The notes under the pieces were generated by a model that saw only the letters and a list, made by a program, of their open reading frames with translations, was not told the origin of the DNA and searched no databases. The position numbers and the translations under genes were made by a program. A stretch of DNA of 64,000 bases from Thalassolituus sp. (GTDB lineage: Bacteria > Pseudomonadota > Gammaproteobacteria > Pseudomonadales > Oceanobacteraceae). Shown here piece by piece: positions 56,638 through 64,000 of this stretch. The number at the start of each line of letters is the position of its first letter. Position 1 is the stretch's first letter. Where the stretch lies: contig PDUK01000016.1 of assembly GCA_006212115.1 (NCBI GenBank), positions 1-64,000 of the forward strand, read 5' to 3'.

Positions 56638-59600
56638 TTATTCCTCGGTAGGGCGCTTGCGTAGTAGCTCTGCATTCCCCCCGATGGCACTGGTATTGAT
56701 ACTTACCGTGCGTTCGCAAGCAAAGCGTCTCACATAATCCGGGCCTCCGGCTTTTGGCCCGGTGCCCGAGCGCGCCAACCCACCAAACGGTTGTACGCCA
56801 ACAACGGCCCCAATCTGATCGCGATTAATATAAACATTGCCAACGCGAGCACTGCGAGCAATCAAACCGGATACTTCAGGGTTGCGTGAATGTACCGACA
56901 AGGTAAGTCCGAAATCGGTATTGTTGATGTCTTCAATAACTGTATCTAGGTCCGCATTACGGTAGCGGATAACGTGCAAAATCGGACCGAAGTGTTCGTC
57001 CTTTAACTCGGATATGGATTCAATTTCGTACGCCGCCGGGGCGACGTAGAAGCCTTCCTCTGGCACGTCTTCTACTTTCGCAATCAGCTTGCCATGGCTT
57101 TTCAGGTAACGGTTATGCGCGTGCAGAGCATTTTTCGCCTGCATAGAAATCACGGGGCCTATGTCAGTAGCAGGATCACCCGGATTGCCCACTAATAATT
57201 CTTTAATCGCGCCTTTTAATAAGCGAATAACTTCTTCCGCGATGTCTTCCTGAAGATACAGCACGCGCAAAGCAGAACACCGCTGCCCAGCACTGCCAAA
57301 TGCAGATCGGATTACATCTTTCACGACTTGCTCGGGCAGTGCGGTGGAATCAACGATCATGGCATTCTGACCGCCGGTTTCAGCAATAAAACTGGCAATA
57401 GGGCCACGGCGATGGGCGAGATCCATCGCAATTTTATGCGCCGTTTTATGTGAGCCGGTAAACGCGACACCGGCAAGACGTCTGTCGTTACAGAATACAT
57501 CGCCAAGAATAGGGCCAGAGCCAGGTACACACTGCAATAACTCTTGAGGAATCCCTGCGCTGTAAGCCAGTTCCACGGCGCGGGCGGCGATTAAACTGGT
57601 CGCCTCTGCAGGTTTTGCAATGACGGCATTTCCAGCGGCGATGGCAGCGGTGATTTGGCCAATAAAAATTGCGAGAGGGAAGTTCCAGGGGCTGATACAC
57701 AGCCAGATACCTCGCCCTTCATAATGCAGTTGATTCAGTTCACCCGTTGGCCCGGGGAGGCGAATGGGTTCTGCAAAACCGTTATCAATAAATCCTGCGT
57801 AATAGCGGCAGAAGTCTACCGCTTCGCGAATTTCGTCGACGGCATCCTGTAACGTTTTCCCCGCCTCGCGAACGCACAGAGTGATGAGCTCGTGGCGGTG
57901 TTCCTCTAAGAGGTCCGCAACGGTGTAAAGCCACGTCTGGCGAAGTGCGGCAAAAGCAGGGCGCGGTTCATTATTCCATTTTTTAAATGCATGCTCCGCA
58001 GTTTGAAGGATGGCATACGCATCGTCAGGGTGAACCCACTGGACTAAGCCGACTTTATCTTGTGCACTAAACGGACAACGTACAACCACATCCGGCTGGT
58101 ACGTCGTCAAGCTACTCACCTGTACCTGGGGGCGAGCATGCCACTGATGTGTCTGCCAGCGCTGCATACCAGCAACTAGTGCGTCGCACTCATCGCGATT
58201 ATTCAGATTTAACCCCGTGGAGTTCTTGCGGGGCGCAAGTATGTCCGCAGGAGAGGGAATATCCTTAGCCGGTGCAAAGCTGTGCTCACGTGCAATATCC
58301 AATGGGGATGCCGCAAGTGTTTCCGGGCTGATGTCCGTCTTCCAAAGATGGTGTACAAACGAGGTATTCGCGCCGTTCTCGAGCAGGCGTCGAACTAAGT
58401 AGGGCAACAGCTCCTTGTGTTCACCAACGGGGGCATAAGTGCGGATGTAATCGCGTCGTTTTTCTTGCCACTGTTCGTATAGGGGCTCGCCCATACCCTG
58501 AAGGCGCTGGAATTCACAGGTATCCTCAGTACTAATACAGTTGGATAACGCATCAGCCATCGCCGATACCGCGATCAGTGTGTGGGCATTATGAGTGGCA
58601 AACTGCGGATATAGCTGCGCGCTCTTCAACATAAAGGCGGCACAGGCCAGATACGATAGATCTGTGTGCTCTTTACGCGTAAATACCGGATAGCCGGGTA
58701 AGCCACGCTGCTGTGCAAGTTTTATCTCATTATCCCAGTAGGCTCCCTTGACCAGCCTAACCGGAATGCGGACATTCTCTTCACGAGCCAATGCGTCCAG
58801 CCAGCCGAGAACAGGCAGCGCACGTTTGCTGTAGGCCTGAACAGCGAGGCCAAACTCCCCCCAGCCTGTCGCTTCTGTTGCCAGCACTTGCTCAAACAGT
58901 TCAAGGGATAGCACTAAACGATCTGCCTCTTCGGCATCTATCGTTACCGGTACCGAGAGCTCGCGTGCCTCTCGCACCAGACTTGCCAGCCGTTGGTAGA
59001 GCTCTGCTTTTACGTTTTGCTTCTTTGTGTCTTCATAACGAGGGTGGAGAGCAGAGAGCTTAATCGACAACGAGCAGGGCCGCTTGCCAGTCTCCGCACC
59101 GGAGGCATTCTGCTGAGCGATTTCCTGCAGCGCAGATCGATACGCGCTGAGGTACCTCTCTGCATCGTCATTGCAGACGGCCGCCTCACCAAGCATATCG
59201 TAGGAGAAAGCCGACACTTCAGAGTGTGTCCTGTCGGCAATGGCGCGGGCGCTGCTGATATTCTCACCCGATACAAACTGATTCCCCAGCATCTGCATTG
59301 CGTATTGCAGGGCATTGCGAATCACGGGTTCGCCGGGGCGAGTGATTAGCCGGCCGAGTGCATTCTTTAAACGTGCCATACGGCCGCTAACCGACAGGCC
59401 GCGCGTTGCCATATTGACCCAGTTTGACGGGCTATGGCTTAAATGCTTCTCCCAGTCCGCCTGCGAGATCTCTGCGCGGATAAACGCATCGCGCGAGGCC
59501 TTATCGGGTATACGTAATAGCGCCTCAGCGATAATCATCAGCGTCAGGCCTTCGTCGTTATCCAGGCTGTACTCCTGCATAAACTGGTCAAACAAGGACA

Positions 59601-59826
59601 ACTCGTCGGTATGCTCGCGCAGCTCAGTGATCATTCGACATGCCTCGCGGGAGGCATGGGCCATCAATGGCTCTGACATCTGCTCTGCCATAGAGCGGAC
59701 GAGTTGAGTCTCATCTGAACAGCCACCCGTGTAATAACCCGCTCGAATCAACGACATCCAGCCCGATACCGGCATTGACGACATCTTGCCCGTTAGCATT
59801 CTTTCTGCACTGAAGTTCTCAGCCAT
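56638..59826 (-). CDS. putA: Bifunctional proline dehydrogenase / P5C dehydrogenase, minimal PutA
   Basis: PutA oxidises proline to glutamate in two steps. Residues about 90-480 form the FAD-dependent proline dehydrogenase barrel (IDAEEADRL, RLVKGAYWDNEIK). Residues about 550-1040 form the aldehyde dehydrogenase (SPWNFPLAIFIGQITAA, FTGSHKTA, catalytic Cys850 in FGSAGQRCSALR, QPFGGLARSGTGPKAGG). There is no N-terminal ribbon-helix-helix and no C-terminal extra domain, so it is the 1062-aa minimal type A form without DNA binding. A separate regulator would be needed. It converges on DUF599 and starts at the edge of the AT-rich right-hand region. Confidence 0.97.
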   Translation of the reverse strand: MAENFSAERMLTGKMSSMPVSGWMSLIRAGYYTGGCSDETQLVRSMAEQMSEPLMAHASREACRMITELREHTDELSLFDQFMQEYSLDNDEGLTLMIIAEALLRIPDKASRDAFIRAEISQADWEKHLSHSPSNWVNMATRGLSVSGRMARLKNALGRLITRPGEPVIRNALQYAMQMLGNQFVSGENISSARAIADRTHSEVSAFSYDMLGEAAVCNDDAERYLSAYRSALQEIAQQNASGAETGKRPCSLSIKLSALHPRYEDTKKQNVKAELYQRLASLVREARELSVPVTIDAEEADRLVLSLELFEQVLATEATGWGEFGLAVQAYSKRALPVLGWLDALAREENVRIPVRLVKGAYWDNEIKLAQQRGLPGYPVFTRKEHTDLSYLACAAFMLKSAQLYPQFATHNAHTLIAVSAMADALSNCISTEDTCEFQRLQGMGEPLYEQWQEKRRDYIRTYAPVGEHKELLPYLVRRLLENGANTSFVHHLWKTDISPETLAASPLDIAREHSFAPAKDIPSPADILAPRKNSTGLNLNNRDECDALVAGMQRWQTHQWHARPQVQVSSLTTYQPDVVVRCPFSAQDKVGLVQWVHPDDAYAILQTAEHAFKKWNNEPRPAFAALRQTWLYTVADLLEEHRHELITLCVREAGKTLQDAVDEIREAVDFCRYYAGFIDNGFAEPIRLPGPTGELNQLHYEGRGIWLCISPWNFPLAIFIGQITAAIAAGNAVIAKPAEATSLIAARAVELAYSAGIPQELLQCVPGSGPILGDVFCNDRRLAGVAFTGSHKTAHKIAMDLAHRRGPIASFIAETGGQNAMIVDSTALPEQVVKDVIRSAFGSAGQRCSALRVLYLQEDIAEEVIRLLKGAIKELLVGNPGDPATDIGPVISMQAKNALHAHNRYLKSHGKLIAKVEDVPEEGFYVAPAAYEIESISELKDEHFGPILHVIRYRNADLDTVIEDINNTDFGLTLSVHSRNPEVSGLIARSARVGNVYINRDQIGAVVGVQPFGGLARSGTGPKAGGPDYVRRFACERTVSINTSAIGGNAELLRKRPTEE

Positions 59827-60074
59827 ACGTCATCCACCTGTTTCACTCACTTAAGTTTAGGGCTTCATTGGCAAGTGCGCATCCTACGAGTTGGCATAAA
59901 TTAATAAGTAAGTGCTAGAGCCGAATAGCGATGCGGACAAACTGAACGTAAAGAAAGTAGGGGTGTTAACCAGTATATTAGGCAGTTGTGAGCAAACTTG
60001 GCACGCTTCACATTGAAGCTTGCGTGTATTACTGAGGGGTAGTACGGTAAATCTCATACCAATCAGGCAGTTAC

Positions 60075-60093
60075 AAACTTGATTTCCAAGTTT
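60075..60093. other. Small perfect hairpin in the putA upstream region
   Basis: AAACTTG and CAAGTTT form a 7-bp stem with a 5-nt loop. The surrounding 59827-60170 is AT-rich, carries no gene and presumably includes the putA promoter. Confidence 0.4.
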
Positions 60094-60171
60094 ATGTGCG
60101 CAGGATATCGAATTAGCAGGCGTGCACGTTATTCTGGAAGGAATACTTGAGGTATGGACAACTCTTAAACG

Positions 60172-60294
60172 ATGCCAATGGTTTACTTTGGAGACCTCGA
60201 GGGATTCTCCAAGGATAAATGCACACGCATAATGATATTCTATTACGTGCTAAACGAGTATGAGCACTTAGAATATATTTGGAAGGAAAGCTGA
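60172..60294 (+). pseudogene. C-terminal-looking coding fragment (40 codons)
   Basis: From an ATG at 60172 the frame encodes a coherent stretch with FGDLEGFSKDKCTRIMIFYY and ending EYIWKES, then stops. It is too short for a normal gene, looks like the tail of a longer protein, and touches the next remnant. Family unknown. Confidence 0.35.
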
Positions 60295-60295
60295 T

Positions 60296-60597
60296 AAATA
60301 TAGGAGGGGTATTGCAGCCATTGCTGAAATTGAGGCTGAGTTGAAATCCATTGGCTTTTGGTCAAGCAATCCTTCAGAGTTCAATGTTTCAAATTTCACA
60401 GAAGCATTTTATTTTTACTTGTGGTTGCAATGTACTTTCATATCAAATGCTAGGGTGTCTGCAAGCACAGGTGAATACCCTTAAAGAAGCTAGGTAGGGT
60501 AAATGGTCTTAAGGAATACTACTACCGCAGTCACGTTGAAGAGGCACAGAACTTGATAAACCTACTTAATCTTTTTAATAAAATTGTTGCGGGATAA
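60296..60597 (+). pseudogene. Frameshifted remnant, tentatively YqcC-like
   Basis: The first part (60296-60484) reads AIAEIEAELKSIGFW...FYFYLWLQCTFI and stops; the second part (60484-60597), in another frame, reads NGLKEYYYRSHVEEAQNLINL-like (in part) LLNLFNKIVAG before a stop. The order and spacing recall YqcC-family proteins, which start with an IE-x-EL helix, have a WLQ-x-x-FI/L core and end with LLN-x-FN. One frameshift near 60482 and the lack of a good start mark it as decayed. Confidence 0.45.
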
Positions 60598-60826
60598 TGG
60601 ATGTACTGAATAAACTCAAGAAACAATAGTTGCTGCATTCCAGGGATAGCCTTTTGTTCAGGGCTTCGACAGTAGCTGCAAAAAGTAACAAGATGTCTGC
60701 CGCTGTTGGCGGCGATATATAAGAGAAGTGTAGTGGTATAGTTAACTGGGCAACTGTAATAATCCGAGTAGCTGCTCGCGATCGATTAACGTTTGATTTA
60801 ATGAAAATTAGTATGGAGGCTAAATT

Positions 60827-61303
60827 ATGTCCGATGAACACCAAACTCCCGAATTGAATGCTCTATCTGAGAGAGAGCAAATGTCTAAGGAGTTAAAAAG
60901 CTTAAAGTACTTTCGATACAAACACCCACGAGGAGGGCAATATAATGATGGCTTTTCTTTGCAGGCTAACTTTAAACATTCATATGATGACGACCTTATA
61001 AGTCTACTCAATGAATTAGGCGTGAGACCGGTTTTAGAATCTACTGAGCCACCTTTGCCTAAGCAATACCCGGATCCTGTGTATGATGAAATTGAGGTCG
61101 ACGGAGTTAAAAAGTGGCTTCAACACGTAGGGTGGCATAAGATTGACGGAGACTTTTTCTATATAAGCTATGGGGAAAAAGGTCTAATAATACTTGCTAA
61201 TGGGGGCTATGATGTTGAATTGTCAGACGTTCTACAGGCAAAGAGAATCGAGAGTAGGATGAATGATGAATTTTTTATTTCGCGCATCGATCTGGAAGAG
61301 TGA
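60827..61303 (+). CDS. Unrecognised 158-aa protein in AT-rich region
   Basis: An intact gene with GGAGG and an ATG at good distance. The protein is soluble, charged and starts MSDEHQTPELNALSEREQMS; the middle YFRYKHPRGGQYNDGFSLQA and the acidic C-terminus (EFFISRIDLEE) show no recognised domain. Size, acidity and surroundings would suit an immunity protein, but that is only a guess from context. Confidence 0.65.
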   Translation: MSDEHQTPELNALSEREQMSKELKSLKYFRYKHPRGGQYNDGFSLQANFKHSYDDDLISLLNELGVRPVLESTEPPLPKQYPDPVYDEIEVDGVKKWLQHVGWHKIDGDFFYISYGEKGLIILANGGYDVELSDVLQAKRIESRMNDEFFISRIDLEE

Positions 61304-61381
61304 TTAAATTTAATCGATACGATGGTGATAACAGTTTTACAGATTACCAAGGTGGTTGGCTAATTACTATAAAAGGTTGTT

Positions 61382-61649
61382 CACCCATGGAACGTGAGCG
61401 AATTACAGCGTGAAGCTAAAAAATTCCGTACTATCCGGAGATATCAAAAAGCAAAAGACGCGTCGACTGGACCTGCTGACACTTTGGGCATTTGAATGTT
61501 GGTATGAACGTCGACTTTCTTAGATAACTCACTCCCTTGATGAACCTGACAATTGCGAAGAGTGTCATAAGGAAGATCTTAGAGGTAGGATTGATATCAA
61601 TGAGCCGGGGAAAATATTACAAAACTGCGGAGGTAGAGTCGCTGCTTAA
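61382..61649 (+). pseudogene. Decayed coding fragment with frameshift and stop
   Basis: Reading 61382 on gives HPWNVSELQREAKKFRTIRR, then after a shift near 61455 the frame from 61458 gives TRRLDLLTLWAFECWYERRL, a stop, and in the same frame ITHSLDEPDNCEECHKEDL. The chemically coherent peptides across the break suggest one broken gene with a possible Cys-x2-Cys pair. The rest of 61304-61961 shows nothing readable. Confidence 0.35.
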
Positions 61650-61961
61650 AAAGAGAGATTAAACCGTTAAAAAATTTAGAGATAACTTCGTTCGGTTGAT
61701 ACGGTTAGATCTACTCTGATAATCCTTATAGTGGAAGTAGTATATGTTAGTGTATCTCTTTTAACGGCAATTTCTTCTTGGAATTGGAAATAGCTTATCC
61801 TTGGGAAAGATACTAGGCATGCAGGATGCCAGCTAGTATCCGGCGAGAACTAAATGTATCTGATGAAGTCAATCCATTACGCCTTTTCTGGATGGGTGTG
61901 AGATCGTAGAGAATGGCAAGTGTGTGATAGGCACCTTGCATGGATATTGAGCAATATAAGT

Positions 61962-62330
61962 ATGAGCCGAAGAGATAAATACGGACTTGATCTTGCAATG
62001 AAAACTGCAGAGTATTTAAAGGTCCATGGAAGTATCAAGAATAACCATTACGGATACTGTGGAGTAGGCTTTGTGGCTTCAGATGGAATTATAATTTACA
62101 CTCATTTTGATGAATTTCTTTGTTACACTCGAGGAGAATGGTATGTGCCAGGTGGAGAGTATGAGGGGATAATTAAAATGTTCGAAACTGAAGATGCCTT
62201 TGTTAATTGGCTTGCGGATCAGTCTGACAGCTCTATGTCGGGAAAGGAAACTAACGATGGCTGGTATATTGATAACCAAAGAATTACAAGGAAAAGGCTT
62301 CTTCATGCTATTGATAGTAACAATGCTTAA
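61962..62330 (+). CDS. Unrecognised 122-aa protein in AT-rich region
   Basis: A soluble protein starting MSRRDKYGLDLAMKTAEYLK, with DGIIIYTHFDEFLCYTRGEW and a WYIDNQRITRKRLLHAID C-terminus. ATG 61962 is preferred because the 14 upstream codons look random; its ribosome site is weak. No family can be named; the size and compact alpha/beta look recall small immunity proteins. Its frame stays open for 50 more codons after its stop. Confidence 0.55.
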   Translation: MSRRDKYGLDLAMKTAEYLKVHGSIKNNHYGYCGVGFVASDGIIIYTHFDEFLCYTRGEWYVPGGEYEGIIKMFETEDAFVNWLADQSDSSMSGKETNDGWYIDNQRITRKRLLHAIDSNNA

Positions 62331-62483
62331 CGAACCGCTGAAATTCGTTTTGGCAAAAAAAGAGCGTGGCCTAAGCGGGATTCGTTTCGCTCGCCGTCTA
62401 ATAAGACGCGTGTCGGAAGTGCATACTTAGTGCTACCGGATCACATCCATTTAGCCATACATTATGAAATTCGATCATTCTGA
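62331..62483 (+). pseudogene. Open stretch with a HUH-transposase-like peptide
   Basis: Continuing in frame after the previous stop, 50 codons read through AWPKRDSFRSPSN and then AYLVLPDHIHLAI before a stop. The last peptide matches the xVLPDHxHL signature of IS200/REP-associated tyrosine transposases, but there is no other support. It could be coincidence. Confidence 0.25.
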
Positions 62484-62491
62484 TAGTATTT

Positions 62492-62650
62492 TCCAAAAGG
62501 TGATTTCGATTTTATCGAAAGTCCTGGCTCTTCCGTTTTGGGTGAGTATCGTCTGTAGATGACAGGTGGGTTCTATTATTCATCAACTGAAGTGCATACT
62601 TGATAGGACTGGATTGAGGAAGCGCGAGTGGCTTACGAAAGAAGATAATG
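62492..62650 (+). pseudogene. Decayed fragment with several in-frame stops
   Basis: One frame reads FPKGDFDFIESPGSSVLGEY, a stop, MTGGFYYSSTEVHT, two stops and DWIEEARVAYERR. Coherent peptides separated by stops suggest gene decay. No family recognised. The rest of 62331-62756 carries nothing further. Confidence 0.3.
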
Positions 62651-62756
62651 TAGGATTTAACGGAATTTGGAGCTAAAAAAGTGGAGAGCTTTTTCGGCTA
62701 TAAAGAATTTGGTGCCTCTAGCGAAACATTGTAATCTACTTTAACAAGGGTTTTTT

Positions 62757-63179
62757 ATGAAAAATATTTTACTTATTTTGGTTTTACTGTTTTCAAATAT
62801 ATCTTTGTCAGAAACATTAAAGGATAAAGAAGAAGCCAAGATGCTTGCTAAATCAATAATGGAGTTGGTAGGTAAAGGTGAGGTAGAGAAAGGGCTCTCC
62901 TTGGCTAAGCCATATTTGATTATTCCGGATCATGAATTTAAAGGTTTTTTGAATTCTCTGAATATGCAAGCACCAATAATAGAACAAAGATTCGGAAAAA
63001 CTGTCGGTATGGAACCTTCTTAAGTACAAGAGGTGGGCGAATCGCTAATGCTGGTTGTGTATATTCAGAAATTTGAAAGGCACATGATGCGCTGGAAATT
63101 TTACTTTTATAATCCTGGTGGTGGTTGGGTACTAAATACATTTAATACTGATGATAAAATTAGTTTAATGTTTGACTAG
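62757..63179 (+). pseudogene. Secreted-protein gene broken by one stop codon
   Basis: The frame opens with a signal peptide (MKNILLILVLLFSNISLSET) after AAGGG and runs to a TAA at 63021-63023, giving 88 aa. In the same frame the sequence continues without another stop to TAG at 63177, reading EVGESLMLVVYIQKFERHMM and RWKFYFYNPGGGWVLNTF. The hydrophobic/aromatic pattern of the second half looks like the natural end of a small secreted domain, so the original gene was about 140 codons and is now truncated. Function unknown. Confidence 0.6.
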
Positions 63180-63213
63180 ACCTAATTCTAATAGTTAAAG
63201 GAAGTGACGAATA

Positions 63214-63440
63214 TTGGGCTCGATTTTCTATATGATCAGAACGACAGTAGATGCCCGCAGACTGTTTCCTGCAGAGGAGAGGAAGTTTCCTCAGGGAAAG
63301 AACTTGCATTTCACACATAGTGGATGGCGCCGTGAACGCAAAGCATCGGCGGAGAATATGCCTTTCACAGCAATGAGGTGTTTCCGTAAATGGCAGGCCT
63401 ATTCTTGGAGTTCCCACCCCTTGTTGGAACCGTAGGTTCA
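63214..63440. other. GC-richer block inside the AT-rich region
   Basis: About 225 bases with visibly higher G+C than either flank, open in a plus frame (73 codons) and a minus frame but without a convincing protein in either. It contains short palindromes such as GGAAGTTTCC. It may be a repeat unit or the remains of an inserted element. Confidence 0.35.
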
Positions 63441-63470
63441 TGTGTTATGCACTTATATCGGAATAAAGCA

Positions 63471-63809
63471 ATGAATATGATTGAGAAATTCAATGAGCTG
63501 ATGGAAGGTTTCATCGAAGAAAGTATCACTATGGAGTACCTCTTGAATAATCCGGAGGGAATTCTTGTAAATGGTTCCAGTAGTTGCAGATATAAACTTA
63601 AAGAATTTGGTAGTAGTAAGGTATTGGGTGCTTACGGAGTGAGCCGATTCGCGAACTGGCGATTTTATGAGATATCAGAATCCGGTGAAATTCTCTACGA
63701 GTGGTATCAACAAGAAGGCTACAACCCAAATGATACTCGTTCATTAGAAGATATGAATAGAAAGAACCAGCTAGGTCATGATCGAATTGAAGCATTTGGC
63801 ATAAAATAA
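63471..63809 (+). CDS. Unrecognised 112-aa protein
   Basis: A soluble protein starting MNMIEKFNELMEGFIEESIT, with an SSSCRYKLKEFGSSKVLGAY stretch and FYEISESGEILYEWYQQEGY. A start at 63477 is equally possible; GGAATAA lies upstream. No family is recognised; like the other small genes here it could be an orphan immunity protein. The remaining 63810-64000 shows no gene. Confidence 0.55.
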   Translation: MNMIEKFNELMEGFIEESITMEYLLNNPEGILVNGSSSCRYKLKEFGSSKVLGAYGVSRFANWRFYEISESGEILYEWYQQEGYNPNDTRSLEDMNRKNQLGHDRIEAFGIK

Positions 63810-64000
63810 TAGATTGGTAAATGGAGAGCTAGCTACGGTTTTCAACTACTCATGGTTTCGCGACGTTCGCTTATTTAGAAGCTCGTTTTGTTATGTTGAT
63901 AAGCTGATTGGTATGGTAACTTTCCGGGTAGTCTTTAATGAGTAGACATCTAACTTTGACCCACGGGTCGGTGACACAACGAAAGGCGCAGCTATTAAAT

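Noticed and set aside
62325-62480. Possible integron attC site (GCTTAAC start)
   Set aside because: The RYYYAAC box is present by eye, but no matching GTTRRRY end or paired L boxes were found.
59827-64000. Prophage or complete insertion sequence
   Set aside because: No integrase, intact transposase, terminal repeats or structural phage genes are visible.

Overview
The window reads as a chromosomal segment of a marine gammaproteobacterium of the Oceanospirillales/Pseudomonadales type. Three things suggest this. The block from about 28.7 to 46.3 kb follows the Pseudomonas order (DUF6586-like gene, small ORF, sulA, lexA, psrA, nagZ, methylthioinosine phosphorylase, csiV, mfd, long GAPDH, nqrA-F). 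Sugars are oxidised through an Entner-Doudoroff operon. Na+-translocating NQR and Acr3-type arsenite export are present. Base composition is moderate over most of the window, with two clearly AT-rich accessory patches at about 49.6-51.7 kb and 59.9-64.0 kb.

Layout. 0-11 kb: tRNA-Asn, galU, then zwf-pgl-edd-eda with a GH13_18 phosphorylase as the last gene of the operon. Converging on it is a three-gene operon for a glucosyl-3-phosphoglycerate synthase, its HAD phosphatase and a D-glycerate 3-kinase. Together these look like a closed glucosylglycerate cycle: made from UDP- or GDP-glucose and 3-phosphoglycerate, and returned by phosphorolysis to glucose-1-phosphate and glycerate, which feed the Entner-Doudoroff route and lower glycolysis. 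11-20 kb: prephenate dehydratase, a 7TMR-DISM hybrid histidine kinase, an AraC regulator, a CheY-CheC-GGDEF signalling operon, and three acyl-CoA thioesterase-like genes. 20-26 kb: a TPP riboswitch followed by thiC-thiO-thiS-thiG-thiDE. 26-28.7 kb: htpG with a good sigma-32 promoter, and a YfaZ-like outer membrane protein.

28.7-46.3 kb: the Pseudomonas-like block, including a lexA-sulA SOS operon, psrA with a PsrA-type operator, a signal-less YkuD protein beside nagZ (murein recycling), csiV-mfd, gap, and the six nqr genes behind a structured leader. 46.5-49.5 kb: an acyl-CoA desaturase with a coiled-coil tail, a short-chain dehydrogenase, an unrecognised small gene and a HEPN-like protein. 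49.6-51.5 kb: an AT-rich two-gene cassette with an Lnb/DUF4105-like protein and a PEGA lipoprotein. 51.7-59.8 kb: a saccharopine-dehydrogenase-like enzyme, an arsR-arsC-acr3 operon with two downstream genes, and a minimal bifunctional putA.

59.8-64 kb is an AT-rich graveyard: a few intact small genes among several decayed reading frames (frameshifts, in-frame stops). Its pattern resembles orphan toxin/immunity arrays, but no family could be fixed from sequence alone apart from a tentative YqcC-like remnant. I saw no CRISPR array, no complete insertion sequence, no rRNA and no prophage. Family names come from reading motifs and remembered family features, not from any search.
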